A stretch of DNA of 64,000 nucleotides from the NCBI RefSeq assembly GCF_900156625.1, contig NZ_FTOB01000002.1, positions 862,275 to 926,274 on the forward strand, written 5' to 3'. The stretch is from Zobellia uliginosa. Its GTDB lineage: Bacteria > Bacteroidota > Bacteroidia > Flavobacteriales > Flavobacteriaceae. The translations under genes were made by a program, and so were the position numbers. The notes beneath the pieces were generated by a model. It saw only the letters and a list, made by a program, of their open reading frames with translations. It made no database searches and had not been told where the DNA came from. Shown in pieces: positions 28,042-36,172 of this stretch (its first letter is position 1; every line of letters begins with the position of its first letter).

Positions 28042-28452
28042 TTATTTATTTGGCTTAAAAGCAATCGCGTCTATCTCAACCTGCATAACGTCTAGTGCTA
28101 ACCTTGGGACGGGGATTAATGTGCTAGCAGGGTAAATTTTATTTGTCCAAAATTCACTCATTTCTTCACTCCAAATTTTTAATTTTTCTTCATTATGATT
28201 AACAATCAGTACGGTAATTTTAACAATGTTTTCAGGTTCTAGGTTATATTCGTCTAGTACAATTTTAATATTTTTTAGAGTAAATTGTAATTGAGTTCTA
28301 AAGTCACTTGAAAGGGTATGATCTAAATCTTGATCACCACCTTGTCCAGAAATGAAAATGTATTCACCATTGGAAGGCGAACGTACAGAATGACAAAAAC
28401 CATAAGGTGTTGGATCAAATAGTTGTTTTGGGTTTGTGTGTGTTTGTTCCAT
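28042..28452 (-). CDS. RidA/YjgF/UK114 family protein (enamine/imine deaminase-like)
   Basis: 136 residues from the ATG at 28452 (MEQTHTNPKQLFDP). The frame stays open to 28554, but that part reads through an IS1595 remnant, so the longer version is rejected. Family features: PYGFCHSVRSPSNGEYIFISGQGG, LKNIKIVLDEYNLEPENIVKITV, and ASTLIPVPRLALDVMQVEIDAIA with the conserved Arg that binds the carboxylate of 2-aminoacrylate-like intermediates. RidA proteins hydrolyse reactive enamines/imines. Pairing with a flavin oxidase suggests that it may handle an imine product, which is inference. Confidence 0.85.
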   Translation of the reverse strand: MEQTHTNPKQLFDPTPYGFCHSVRSPSNGEYIFISGQGGDQDLDHTLSSDFRTQLQFTLKNIKIVLDEYNLEPENIVKITVLIVNHNEEKLKIWSEEMSEFWTNKIYPASTLIPVPRLALDVMQVEIDAIAFKPNK

Positions 28453-28519
28453 AATAATTGTTGATAACATTATTAAATGAATGCTTAAAATTAATGTTTT
28501 ACAAGTGTATATCTGTACC

Positions 28520-28830
28520 CCTATTCCCCAATGGCCACAAGGTTTATGTACCACTACCTATACAGGCTCGTAACTTTTCAACCCTAGCTTTTTCTTTATC
28601 ACCTTGGTAGAAAATCCTTTCTTAGTAACACTCATCAGAAACATAGTCTTATACCATACAAAAATGAAAGATTAGAACTCTACATAATCATACCACTAAG
28701 CAACGAAGTCCGAGAACAACACTTCTTGCACTCATAACTCCAACGGCTCTTTATCCAATAATACTCAGTATGGGAGAACTGATGAGAAGAAACATATACC
28801 TTATCTCCACTCTTGCTTAAAATGATTCCT
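28520..28830 (-). pseudogene. Decayed IS1595-family transposase, N-terminal part
   Basis: On the minus strand pieces of the IS1595/ISXO2 N-terminus can be read in more than one frame: YYWIKSRWSYECKKC (zinc-ribbon half), SRTSLLSGMIM, then an in-frame TAG, SSNLSF, a frameshift, VWYKTMFLMSVTKKGF, STKVIKKKLGLKSYEPV, another stop, and VHKL. The first CPxC of the ribbon is lost and the DDE core is absent. It is a relic inside the composite transposon and shows an earlier wave of insertion. The rest of 28555-29034 is AT-rich without recognisable features. Confidence 0.75.
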
Positions 28831-29078
28831 CGCTATCAAAATGAGCGGTAAAACTAAAGATATTCATTAATTTATTTTTTTATACAATTTAGTATTGTGC
28901 ACTTGTGCACTCGAATTGTTATAAGCAAATTTAAAGAAGCATTAAGAGAAATAATATACCTAAAAATAACGATTTTTGAATAGTGATTTATAAGGGTAAC
29001 ATATTGTGGTTTATCCTTGTTTTTTTACTTCATAACCTGAGTTCGATTAATAATATTTGATTATTAGACAGTAAAGAA

Positions 29079-29136
29079 GATAGATTTTTAGATTAAAAAA
29101 TTGATTTTAAACACTTTAATTTACTAAAAATCTATC
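29079..29136. repeat. 13-bp inverted repeats enclosing a 32-bp segment (orientation B), just before the transposase ATG
   Basis: GATAGATTTTTAG (29079-29091) and CTAAAAATCTATC (29124-29136) flank the segment that is inverted in the left copy. The right arm ends 1 nt before the transposase ATG (29138), so the stem could also hide the ribosome binding region in read-through transcripts. Confidence 0.8.
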
Positions 29137-29137
29137 T

Positions 29138-30022
29138 ATGATAATTTACTCTAAAGTCACAGGAATTTTCTGTTTAGTCGATAAATTTTGTAAGGAATAT
29201 GCTGAAGTAGTGGATAAAGCCCTTATTGGGAATAAAGCAAAGCGTCCTTCGATAATGTCTCAAAGTGAAATAATCACACTAGCAATTATTTTCCAATTAA
29301 GTGGGTTTAGAACCTTTAAACACTTCTATGTAAAGACTCATATGAAAAATGATTTTCCTGCCACAGTTTCCTATAATGGATTTACAGAACTAATGCAAGA
29401 GAACTTAATGGCTATGACTTTGTTTTTAAAAACCTGCTGTTTGGGTGATTGCTCTGGAATATCATTTATTGACTCTACTCCTGTAAGGGTCTGCAAGAAT
29501 AAACGAATACACAATCATAAAGTCTTTAAGGGTATTGCTACTATTGGTAGGTCTATCATGGGTTGGTTTCACGGTTTTAAGTTGCACATTATCATAAATG
29601 ACAAAGGGGGGATTTTAAACTTCACAATTACACAGGCTAACGTAGACGATAGGAAGCCATTAAAGAAAGAGCGGTTTCTAGACAAAATTTACGGGAAGTT
29701 ATTCGCCGACAAAGGCTATATAGGAAAAGATTTAATACAGATGCTCTTTGTTGATGGCGTACACCTAATCACATCGGTTAGAAACAACATGAAGAATTCA
29801 CTAATGACCATGAGTGATAAAATTTTACTTAGAAAACGTTCCGTAATAGAGACCGTCAATGATGAACTCAAAAACATCTGCCAAATAGAACATTCAAGAC
29901 ATAGAAGCTTTGGTAATTTCTTGGTAAATATTATCGCAGGGCTTATTGCATATAGCTTCCTGCCAAAAAAACTATGTATCAAATTTCAAACCATAAAAAC
30001 TAATCAAACAACTTTGTTTTAA
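29138..30022 (+). CDS. IS982 family transposase
   Basis: 294 residues. N-terminal DUF/HTH-like part (about 1-105), then the DDE catalytic core: [26 protein letters not shown] (first Asp), a [16 protein letters not shown] strand pair, [12 protein letters not shown] (second Asp) and [24 protein letters not shown] (Glu). This motif series is diagnostic of IS982. The frame is full length without interruptions, so the enzyme may be active. Its leader holds the hairpin with the inverted segment. Confidence 0.95.
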   Translation: MIIYSKVTGIFCLVDKFCKEYAEVVDKALIGNKAKRPSIMSQSEIITLAIIFQLSGFRTFKHFYVKTHMKNDFPATVSYNGFTELMQENLMAMTLFLKTCCLGDCSGISFIDSTPVRVCKNKRIHNHKVFKGIATIGRSIMGWFHGFKLHIIINDKGGILNFTITQANVDDRKPLKKERFLDKIYGKLFADKGYIGKDLIQMLFVDGVHLITSVRNNMKNSLMTMSDKILLRKRSVIETVNDELKNICQIEHSRHRSFGNFLVNIIAGLIAYSFLPKKLCIKFQTIKTNQTTLF

Positions 30023-30045
30023 TCGAACTCAGGTCCATAATACAT

Positions 30046-30103
30046 ACCGTTCCTAGTGTAGAAGCTGTTCTTTTTCAGTATTTTGTATTAGGAACGGTTT
30101 TTT
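30046..30103 (+). terminator. Hairpin terminator, possibly belonging originally to the sulfatase operon
   Basis: ACCGTTCCTA (30046-30055) pairs perfectly with TAGGAACGGT (30089-30098) and is followed by TTTTTT. No gene ends close upstream except the transposase. Removing the composite transposon would place it about 70 nt after the sulfatase stop. Confidence 0.6.
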
Positions 30104-30252
30104 GTTATAAAAAAAAAACGATATTTGCCCCGTCATGAAGTTATAGAAATTATGTTCCGTATAGATGTCGTTAGGCCATTGTCCTAAATTAATCGAACCT
30201 TCTTCGTTCGGTTTTGACATGTCTTCCTTTTTTCAACATAATTTCTTTTCAA

Positions 30253-31662
30253 ATGCCACATATAAATAGAATTACCTTAAAAAGACTGTTTCAGCACTTT
30301 ATAGTTGCCGTTACGGGCAAAGAAACAGAATTTACTTCCGGAAGCATCCGTAAGGCCATTTTTATGCTTTCCATCCCCATGATTTTGGAGATGATGATGG
30401 AGTCTATTTTCGCCATTGTAGATATTGCCTATGTTTCACAGGTAAGTGTAAATGCGGTAGCCACCATTGGTCTTACCGAATCGGTAGTGACCTTGGTCTA
30501 TGCCGTGGCCATAGGACTGAGTATGGCAGCAACGGCCATAGTAGCCCGAAGAATAGGGGCGAAGGATGTAAAGGGCGCCCAAGAAGCGGCAGTGCAGGCC
30601 ATAGCCCTAGGTGTCTTGGTTTCGGTTGTAGTCGGAGTATCGGGCTTTTTATATGCGAAGGACATTCTGGCCTTGATGGGGGCGGAACCTGATTTAATTG
30701 CCGAGGGCTATGGGTATACGCAGCTGTTACTGGGAGGTAATATCACAATTTTGCTATTGTTCTTGATCAATGCCATATTCAGGGGGGCTGGTGATGCCTC
30801 CATTGCAATGTGGGCCTTGGTGCTTTCCAACGGACTCAATATTATTTTAGATCCTATATTTATCTTCGGATGGGGACCTATACCGGAGTATGGGGTTATG
30901 GGGGCGGCCATCGCTACGAATATAGGTAGGGGAGCGGCCGTTTTGTTTCAATTGGCGGTCTTGTTCTTTGGTTGGAGCCGTATACAGATCGGGTTTAAGG
31001 ACATGGTCCTTCATTTTGGGGTAATGCTCAACCTTGTAAAGGTATCGATGGGAGGTGTCGCCCAATTTCTTATAGGCACTTCAAGTTGGGTGTTTCTTAT
31101 GCGGATGATGTCGGAGTTCGGTAGCGAGGTCTTGGCAGGTTACACCATTGCCATTAGGGTCATGCTGTTTACTTTGATGCCCTCTTGGGGGATGAGCAAT
31201 GCCGCGGCCACCCTGGTAGGCCAAAACCTTGGGGCAAAAAAGCCCGATCGCGCGGAAACCTCGGTTTGGAAGACGGGAAAATACAATGCCTGGTTTATGG
31301 GTATGGTTTCTTTGGTCTATCTTTTCTTTGCATATGATATCGTAGGTTGGTTCAATACGAATCCTGTAGTGGTCGAAAATGGCGGTCTATGCCTTCAGAT
31401 TATAGCTGTAGGCTATGTATTCTATGCCTATGGCATGGTCGTGACCCAAGCTTTTAACGGAGCGGGGGATACCGGTACACCGACCAAACTGAACCTTATT
31501 GCCTTTTGGTTGTTTCAGTTGCCTTTCGCCTATTTAACGGCCATTGCGTTTCAATGGGGGGCGATGGGCGTATTCGTCGCCATTACTGCCGCAGAGGTAC
31601 TGTTGGCCGTCATCTCTATGGTGTGGTTTAAAAAAGGGAAGTGGAAAAAGGTCAGTGTCTAA
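30253..31662 (+). CDS. MATE family efflux transporter
   Basis: 469 residues from the ATG at 30253 (MPHINRITLKRLF). A TTG at 30214 is a less likely start. Twelve predicted membrane helices in two homologous halves: SIRKAIFMLSIPMILEMMMES opens the first MATE repeat, and GTSSWVFLMRMMSEFGSEVLAGYTIAIR with MPSWGMSNAAATLVGQNLGA opens the second. It exports cationic drugs or metabolites in exchange for Na+ or H+. Substrate unknown. It stands alone upstream of a PLP enzyme (41-nt gap), with which it may be cotranscribed. Confidence 0.93.
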   Translation: MPHINRITLKRLFQHFIVAVTGKETEFTSGSIRKAIFMLSIPMILEMMMESIFAIVDIAYVSQVSVNAVATIGLTESVVTLVYAVAIGLSMAATAIVARRIGAKDVKGAQEAAVQAIALGVLVSVVVGVSGFLYAKDILALMGAEPDLIAEGYGYTQLLLGGNITILLLFLINAIFRGAGDASIAMWALVLSNGLNIILDPIFIFGWGPIPEYGVMGAAIATNIGRGAAVLFQLAVLFFGWSRIQIGFKDMVLHFGVMLNLVKVSMGGVAQFLIGTSSWVFLMRMMSEFGSEVLAGYTIAIRVMLFTLMPSWGMSNAAATLVGQNLGAKKPDRAETSVWKTGKYNAWFMGMVSLVYLFFAYDIVGWFNTNPVVVENGGLCLQIIAVGYVFYAYGMVVTQAFNGAGDTGTPTKLNLIAFWLFQLPFAYLTAIAFQWGAMGVFVAITAAEVLLAVISMVWFKKGKWKKVSV

Positions 31663-31702
31663 TCGGCTTTTTGTAACTTTATCTTTCTAAATTCCTGAAA
31701 AT

Positions 31703-32878
31703 ATGCAGCAGAAGAAAATAGGCCTCAATACGATATGTACCCATGTGGGGGAGGTGAAGGATGAACAGTTCAAAGGAGCGGTTTCCCCGCTTTATATGAG
31801 TAGTTCGTATGCCTTTGAAGACGTTGATGTAAAACGATATCCCAGATATTTCAACACTCCCAACCAAGAGGCCCTGTGCAAGAAAATAGCGGCTTTGGAG
31901 CATGCCGAGGCCGGTCTTATATTTGGTAGTGGCATGGCGGCCATAACTACCTCCCTAATGGCATTTTTAAGGGCAGGGGACCATGTGGTACTCCAGCAAG
32001 TGTTGTACGGGGGTACGTATAATTTGGTGGTTGAGGAATTCGATAAATTTGGTATCGAATATTCCTTTACGCATGGATGGGCCCCTGAAGACTTCGAAAA
32101 AAAGATCCGTTCGAATACCAAGGTGATTTATATTGAAACACCTTCCAATCCACTTTTGACCATAACCGATTTAGTTGCCATCGGGAAGTTGGCCAAAAAA
32201 CACGGACTCATCTCTATGATCGATAATACCTTTGCGAGTCCGGTCAACCAAAACCCTATAGATTTCGGCATTGATGTGGTCATTCATAGTGCGACAAAGT
32301 ATATGGGAGGCCATTCGGATATTTTGGCGGGAGCAGTGGCTTCCTCCGAAGAAAATATCAATCGAATTTTCGCTTTGGCAAAGAACTTTGGTGGAAGCCT
32401 TAGTGATTATACGGTCTGGCTGCTCGAAAGAAGCTTGAAGACCATGGGATTGCGCGTAAAGGCCCAAAATGCCAACGCCCAACATATGGCCGAATACCTG
32501 TTCGGGCATAAAGCGGTTACTCGGGTCTACTACCCTGGCTTAAAGAGCCATCCCGATTACGAACTGGCGAAATCGCAAATGAACGGTTTTGGAGGAATGC
32601 TGTCTTTTGAGCTACACGAAGATTACGATGCTACCCAGTTTCAAAAAGAACTACAATTGATAAAGCCTTCCATGAGTTTGGCAGGTGTAGAGAGTACCAT
32701 GCTTTCACCGACCAAGACCTCACACGCCCTTTTAGGGGCCGAAGAAAGGGCAAAACAAGGCATCTTAGATGGTTTGATCCGCTTTTCCGTAGGAATAGAA
32801 GAGCCCGAAGATCTAATTGCCGATATTGAACAGGCCTTAGAAAAAGTAAGGTTGGGCAGGGTAGCAACGACTAGTTAG
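31703..32878 (+). CDS. PLP-dependent Cys/Met metabolism enzyme (cystathionine gamma-synthase/lyase or methionine gamma-lyase type)
   Basis: 391 residues. Fold-type I PLP enzyme: SGMAAITTSLMAFLRAGDHVV (cofactor phosphate loop), YGGTYNLV, IETPSNPLLTITDL, SMIDNTFASP and the Schiff-base lysine in HSATKYMGGHSDILAG (near residue 200). LAGVESTMLSPTKTSHA is the conserved C-terminal substrate-binding segment. Members interconvert cystathionine, homocysteine, cysteine and methionine, or cleave methionine to methanethiol. The sequence does not separate these reactions. bshB1 follows after 41 nt, so cysteine/thiol supply is a possible common theme. Confidence 0.88.
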   Translation: MQQKKIGLNTICTHVGEVKDEQFKGAVSPLYMSSSYAFEDVDVKRYPRYFNTPNQEALCKKIAALEHAEAGLIFGSGMAAITTSLMAFLRAGDHVVLQQVLYGGTYNLVVEEFDKFGIEYSFTHGWAPEDFEKKIRSNTKVIYIETPSNPLLTITDLVAIGKLAKKHGLISMIDNTFASPVNQNPIDFGIDVVIHSATKYMGGHSDILAGAVASSEENINRIFALAKNFGGSLSDYTVWLLERSLKTMGLRVKAQNANAQHMAEYLFGHKAVTRVYYPGLKSHPDYELAKSQMNGFGGMLSFELHEDYDATQFQKELQLIKPSMSLAGVESTMLSPTKTSHALLGAEERAKQGILDGLIRFSVGIEEPEDLIADIEQALEKVRLGRVATTS

Positions 32879-32919
32879 GCCTACTGTCCAGTACATAAAA
32901 CAAATTCAAGAAAAAAAGA

Positions 32920-33642
32920 ATGAAATTAGACATATTAGCTTTTGGCGCCCATCCCGATGATGTTGAACTTGGTGCCGGGGCTACCATTGCCAAAGCCATT
33001 GCGAGCGGAAAGAAAGTAGGTATCGTAGATTTGACCCGTGGAGAACTCGGAACAAGGGGTTCTGCGGAAATACGGGATAGTGAAGCCGCAGCTGCGGCCA
33101 AGGTTCTTGGGGTAGAGTCAAGGGAGAATTTAGGCTTTGCCGATGGCTTCTTCGTCAATGATAGGGAACATCAACTAGAAATCATTAAAATGGTGCGTAA
33201 GTACAGGCCTGAAATAGTGCTTTGCAATGCCATAGATGATCGGCATATCGATCATGGCAAAGGCAGTAAACTGGTCAGTGATGCCTGTTTTTTAAGTGGA
33301 TTGATAAAGATCGAGACCAAACTTTCGGATGCGGATGCCCCACAAGCGCAATGGAGGCCCAAGGTCGTTTACCACTACATTCAATGGAAAAACCTTGAAC
33401 CCGATTTTGTTGTTGATGTATCGGGATATATCGAAAAGAAAACAGAAGCTATTTTAGCCTATTCCTCGCAATTTCACGACCCCAAAAGCAAAGAGCCGGA
33501 AACACCTATTAGCAGTAAAAACTTTATAGATAGTGTAAACTATAGGGCTAGAGACCTAGGTAGGTTGATAGGGGTGGACTATGCGGAAGGTTTTACCGTT
33601 GAACGTTTTGTGGGCGTCAATAATATAGACGACCTGATTTAA
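32920..33642 (+). CDS. bshB1: Bacillithiol biosynthesis deacetylase BshB1
   Basis: 240 residues, the size and pattern of BshB1. The zinc-binding AFGAHPDDVELG (His11, Asp13, Asp14) and the distal NAIDDRHIDHGKG (two further His) define the PIG-L/LmbE deacetylase fold. It removes the acetyl group from GlcNAc-malate in bacillithiol synthesis, in the cytosol. LTRGELGTRGSAEIRDSEA is a strongly conserved BshB1 stretch. bshA and bshC are not in the window. The end overlaps the convergent histidine kinase by 4 nt. Confidence 0.92.
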   Translation: MKLDILAFGAHPDDVELGAGATIAKAIASGKKVGIVDLTRGELGTRGSAEIRDSEAAAAAKVLGVESRENLGFADGFFVNDREHQLEIIKMVRKYRPEIVLCNAIDDRHIDHGKGSKLVSDACFLSGLIKIETKLSDADAPQAQWRPKVVYHYIQWKNLEPDFVVDVSGYIEKKTEAILAYSSQFHDPKSKEPETPISSKNFIDSVNYRARDLGRLIGVDYAEGFTVERFVGVNNIDDLI

Positions 33643-35729
33643 GCGGTTTTTTGGTAATTCTTGTTGGCCTTGGGTAGGGTAAAGTGAAAGGTACTGCCTT
33701 TGCGCAAGCTGCTTTCGACCCATATGGTACCATTGTTCTTTTCTACCATTTCCTTACATAGTGAGAGTCCTAGACCGGTTCCTTTTTCATTATTGGTACC
33801 ATAGGTGGTAACCGAAGAAGTGGTGATAAAGAGCTTTTCAATGGTATCTTGGTCCATGCCGACACCTGTATCGCGAATTGATATTTGCCACTGTTGGTTT
33901 AGTTCAATGGCCGAAATGGTAACCATTCCGTTTTCGGGCGTAAACTTTATGGCATTGCTTATCAGGTTACGGATTACTATGTCTATTTGGTTGCTGTCAG
34001 ACCAGGTCAAGGTATTCGAGTTAAGATGGCTTATAAGTCGGATCGACTTGTTTTTGGCCGTTTCCGACAATAGGTCGATGTTGTCTTTTACCAAGGAATC
34101 GAGGGCAACTACGGCAGGCTGGGTGATAGCGCCGTTCATTTGTGTTTGGCCCCAGGTCAATAGATTGTTCAGGGTAAACGAAATGTGGTCTATGTCATTG
34201 GCAAGTTTAGGCATAAAGCCCATAAATTCGCTCTGTTCTATTTCTCCGTTCTTAAAAAGTTTCAACAGGCCTTGAAAGGCGCCTATAGGTCCTCTAAGGT
34301 CGTGTCCGATAATGGAGAAAAGCTTATCCTTTGTACGGTTGATTTCCTGTAGCTCCAATTCGTTTTTCTCTAGATCCTTGGTTTTTTTCTTCAGTTCGGC
34401 ATTCAGGTTCTTTTGTATTTTTTCACTTCGCCCGACCAAAAGGGTCACAACAATGAATATAAAGAGGATACCCAGGGCTACATTTACGTAGGCTCGCTGG
34501 GTATCTAGCTGTTTCTTATTTTCTGCGATAAGGTCGACCTTTTGTTTTTCATGCTCCATTTTGGTCATGAGCATGGTCAAGCTTTTTTTGTTTTCGTTTC
34601 TCGATAGGGTGTCTGACAGGGTTTGATAGATTTCGTGGTATTTCAGGGCCTTTTCAAATTCGCCTTTGTTTTTATGCACTTCGTAGAGGGTCTTGGCACA
34701 TTGCTGGGAGCCTTCCATGTCTTTAATAACGGTGGAAATTTTATACGCCTCACGGGCATAATGCTCCGCAATACTGTCTCTGTTCATACGTAGATAAGCT
34801 TTTGACATACCGTTCAAAAGTTCTATTTTTCCACGCTCATCCTGAAGTTTTTCATGCAACATTTCACTCTGCCTGTACCAGTATAGGGCCCATTCGTTCT
34901 TTCCGCCCTTTAGGTAAATTTTTCCCTTGGTCTCATAAGCATAGGCCAGCCATTCCATAATCCCGTGTCTTTCAAAAACCGCGATACTGGAGTTGATGTT
35001 ATACATGGCATGTTCTAGATCACCTATATCTGCATAGGTAGAACCCATATTGCTCATAGTTTCTGCAGAAACGATCTCATCGCCCAGTTCTTCGTTGAGT
35101 TTTTTGACCTCTTTGTAAAACGTAAGGGCTTGGGTATAGTCTTTTTGGGAAGCGTAAAGATTGGCTACATTCTCGTTCATTACCGATAACATGAATTTGT
35201 TGTCGGTTTCATGGGCCAAATCAATGCCCTTTAAATAGTGTATTAGCGATTGTGCATAATCCCCGACATAGGAATACTGCATGGCTAGATTGTTCCGAGC
35301 CCGTAAGATTAATTTTGAGTTGTTGATTTTCTGGCCAAGAGAAAGTGCCTTTTGCAAATAGTCGATGCTTTTTTTATGGTTGCCTTTGTCGGAGTAGTAG
35401 TTTCCCACCCCTATAAGTGCTTCTCCTTCGCCCTTCTTATAATAAATAGACCGACTATAGGTCAAGGCTTGTTGAGAAAGTGAGAGAAGGCTATCGGTAT
35501 GGTAGAAGCGCTGCTCTTTAGCGAGTTCGTTGAGCAAATCGATATGGAGACTATCCTTCAAGGAAAAATCAGGTAACTCCCTCATTTCCTTAATCAAGCT
35601 TTCTATACTATCTTTTGCCCTATTTTGTGCCTCTAAGCATGGGCTAAATAGAAAAGCCCACCCAAACAGCATGATGCCGAATTTGGGAAGTAGGTTAAAG
35701 GTCAAAAATTTGGCTTTGACAAAAGACAT
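33639..35729 (-). CDS. TPR-containing sensor histidine kinase (orphan)
   Basis: 696 residues. N-terminal signal/anchor (about 15-33), then about seven tetratricopeptide repeats (about 75-385, e.g. ALIGVGNYYSDKGNHKKSIDYLQKA split over two repeats), one membrane helix (about 413-432), a coiled coil (about 435-470), a HisKA dimerisation domain with the phospho-accepting His in IGHDLRGPIGAF, and a HATPase domain with N box (IRNLISNAIKFTPE), G1 (DTGVGMD) and G2 (GTGLGLSLC). The periplasmic TPR array probably senses a protein or peptide partner. No response regulator is adjacent. Confidence 0.9.
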   Translation of the reverse strand: MSFVKAKFLTFNLLPKFGIMLFGWAFLFSPCLEAQNRAKDSIESLIKEMRELPDFSLKDSLHIDLLNELAKEQRFYHTDSLLSLSQQALTYSRSIYYKKGEGEALIGVGNYYSDKGNHKKSIDYLQKALSLGQKINNSKLILRARNNLAMQYSYVGDYAQSLIHYLKGIDLAHETDNKFMLSVMNENVANLYASQKDYTQALTFYKEVKKLNEELGDEIVSAETMSNMGSTYADIGDLEHAMYNINSSIAVFERHGIMEWLAYAYETKGKIYLKGGKNEWALYWYRQSEMLHEKLQDERGKIELLNGMSKAYLRMNRDSIAEHYAREAYKISTVIKDMEGSQQCAKTLYEVHKNKGEFEKALKYHEIYQTLSDTLSRNENKKSLTMLMTKMEHEKQKVDLIAENKKQLDTQRAYVNVALGILFIFIVVTLLVGRSEKIQKNLNAELKKKTKDLEKNELELQEINRTKDKLFSIIGHDLRGPIGAFQGLLKLFKNGEIEQSEFMGFMPKLANDIDHISFTLNNLLTWGQTQMNGAITQPAVVALDSLVKDNIDLLSETAKNKSIRLISHLNSNTLTWSDSNQIDIVIRNLISNAIKFTPENGMVTISAIELNQQWQISIRDTGVGMDQDTIEKLFITTSSVTTYGTNNEKGTGLGLSLCKEMVEKNNGTIWVESSLRKGSTFHFTLPKANKNYQKTA

Positions 35730-35930
35730 TTATAAATCAATTAAAGGTCTAATTTATCCATGGGTTGTAAATCATTATAATATTTGTTGTGAAACGCCAA
35801 AAATTGTGTGTTTTGTCGCAAATTTTATGCATTTTATCGATTATTTGTAAGAAGGCGAATTATTTTATTGCCTCATTATCAATTTGTTTTTAAAGTAATT
35901 GAGGGTATAGGAAAAAATACGCCCTTTTTA

Positions 35931-35963
35931 TTTTGAAAGATTACATAAAAAAAATTACCTTTG
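35931..35963 (+). promoter_or_regulatory. Promoter of tRNA-His (TTTTG, 20 nt, TACCTTTG)
   Basis: TTTTG at 35931-35935 and TACCTTTG at 35956-35963 are separated by 20 nt and match the Bacteroidota -33/-7 consensus well. The tRNA starts 16 nt downstream. The gap before it (35730-35930) is AT-rich with no gene. Confidence 0.75.
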
Positions 35964-35978
35964 CCACCGCTTACAAAT

Positions 35979-36056
35979 GGTGGTTGTAGCTCAGCTGGTT
36001 AGAGCGCTTGATTGTGGTTCAAGAGGTCGCCGGTTCGAAACCGGTCTTCCACCCCA
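35979..36056 (+). tRNA. tRNA-His (anticodon GTG)
   Basis: Cloverleaf with D arm (GCTCAGCTGGTTAGAGC), anticodon stem CTTGA/TCAAG with anticodon GTG at 36014-36016, T arm CCGGTTCGAAACCGG, encoded CCA (36054-36056), and the extra G-1 (35979) opposite C73 that marks histidine tRNA. The acceptor stem GTGGTTG/CTTCCAC has two T-T oppositions (positions 5-68 and 6-67), which is unusual by the general rule. Confidence 0.95.
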
Positions 36057-36061
36057 GAATA

Positions 36062-36095
36062 AAAAGCCTTGTCAATTTTGACGAGGCTTTTTTGG
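36062..36095 (+). terminator. Terminator of tRNA-His
   Basis: AAAAGCCTTGTCAA pairs with TTGACGAGGCTTTT (one G-T pair) around a TT loop, followed by more Ts. Confidence 0.85.
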
Positions 36096-36123
36096 TTTTA
36101 CATAGTATCTACCGATCGGGCAT

Positions 36124-36153
36124 AAAAAAAACCTGCCGTTGAGGGCAGGTTTT
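36124..36153 (-). terminator. Terminator of the M28 peptidase gene
   Basis: AAAACCTGCC/GGCAGGTTTT stem with a 6-nt loop. On the minus strand it is followed by eight Ts. It lies 20 nt after the peptidase stop. Confidence 0.85.
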
Positions 36154-36172
36154 CTATATTGGTCTGTAGATT

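Larger units (their letters stand above)
25414..30034. mobile_element. Composite transposon bounded by two directly repeated IS982-family copies
   Basis: A 4.6-kb unit with a deleted IS copy on the left (25414-25893) and an intact one on the right (29035-30034), same orientation, identical 16-bp ends (ACCTGAGTTCGATTAA and its complement). Between them are an FAD oxidase, a RidA protein and an IS1595 remnant. The interior is visibly more AT-rich than the flanks, and the outer edges share CCATA. The unit separates the sulfatase gene from a hairpin terminator at 30046-30103. Confidence 0.7.
29035..30034 (+). mobile_element. Intact IS982-family insertion sequence
   Basis: 1000 bp with perfect 16-bp terminal inverted repeats (ACCTGAGTTCGATTAA at 29035-29050, complement at 30019-30034) and one complete transposase gene. 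Its immediate flanks (ACTTCATA left, CCATAATA right) do not form a convincing own duplication, consistent with its being the right end of a larger unit. Confidence 0.92.

Noticed and set aside
27969-28064. 31-codon hydrophobic frame on the minus strand after ridA
   Set aside because: Only a TTG start overlapping the ridA end, no conservation evidence; possibly the remnant of a membrane protein.
28453-28554. 34-codon extension of ridA
   Set aside because: The extra residues are out-of-frame IS1595 sequence and are not part of the RidA fold.
30106-30252. Possible riboswitch in front of the MATE exporter
   Set aside because: Apart from the terminator hairpin just upstream, no stable or recognisable aptamer-like structure could be drawn.
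32034-32509. Long frames opposite the PLP enzyme and other GC-richer genes
   Set aside because: They are antisense shadows without conserved motifs or start signals.
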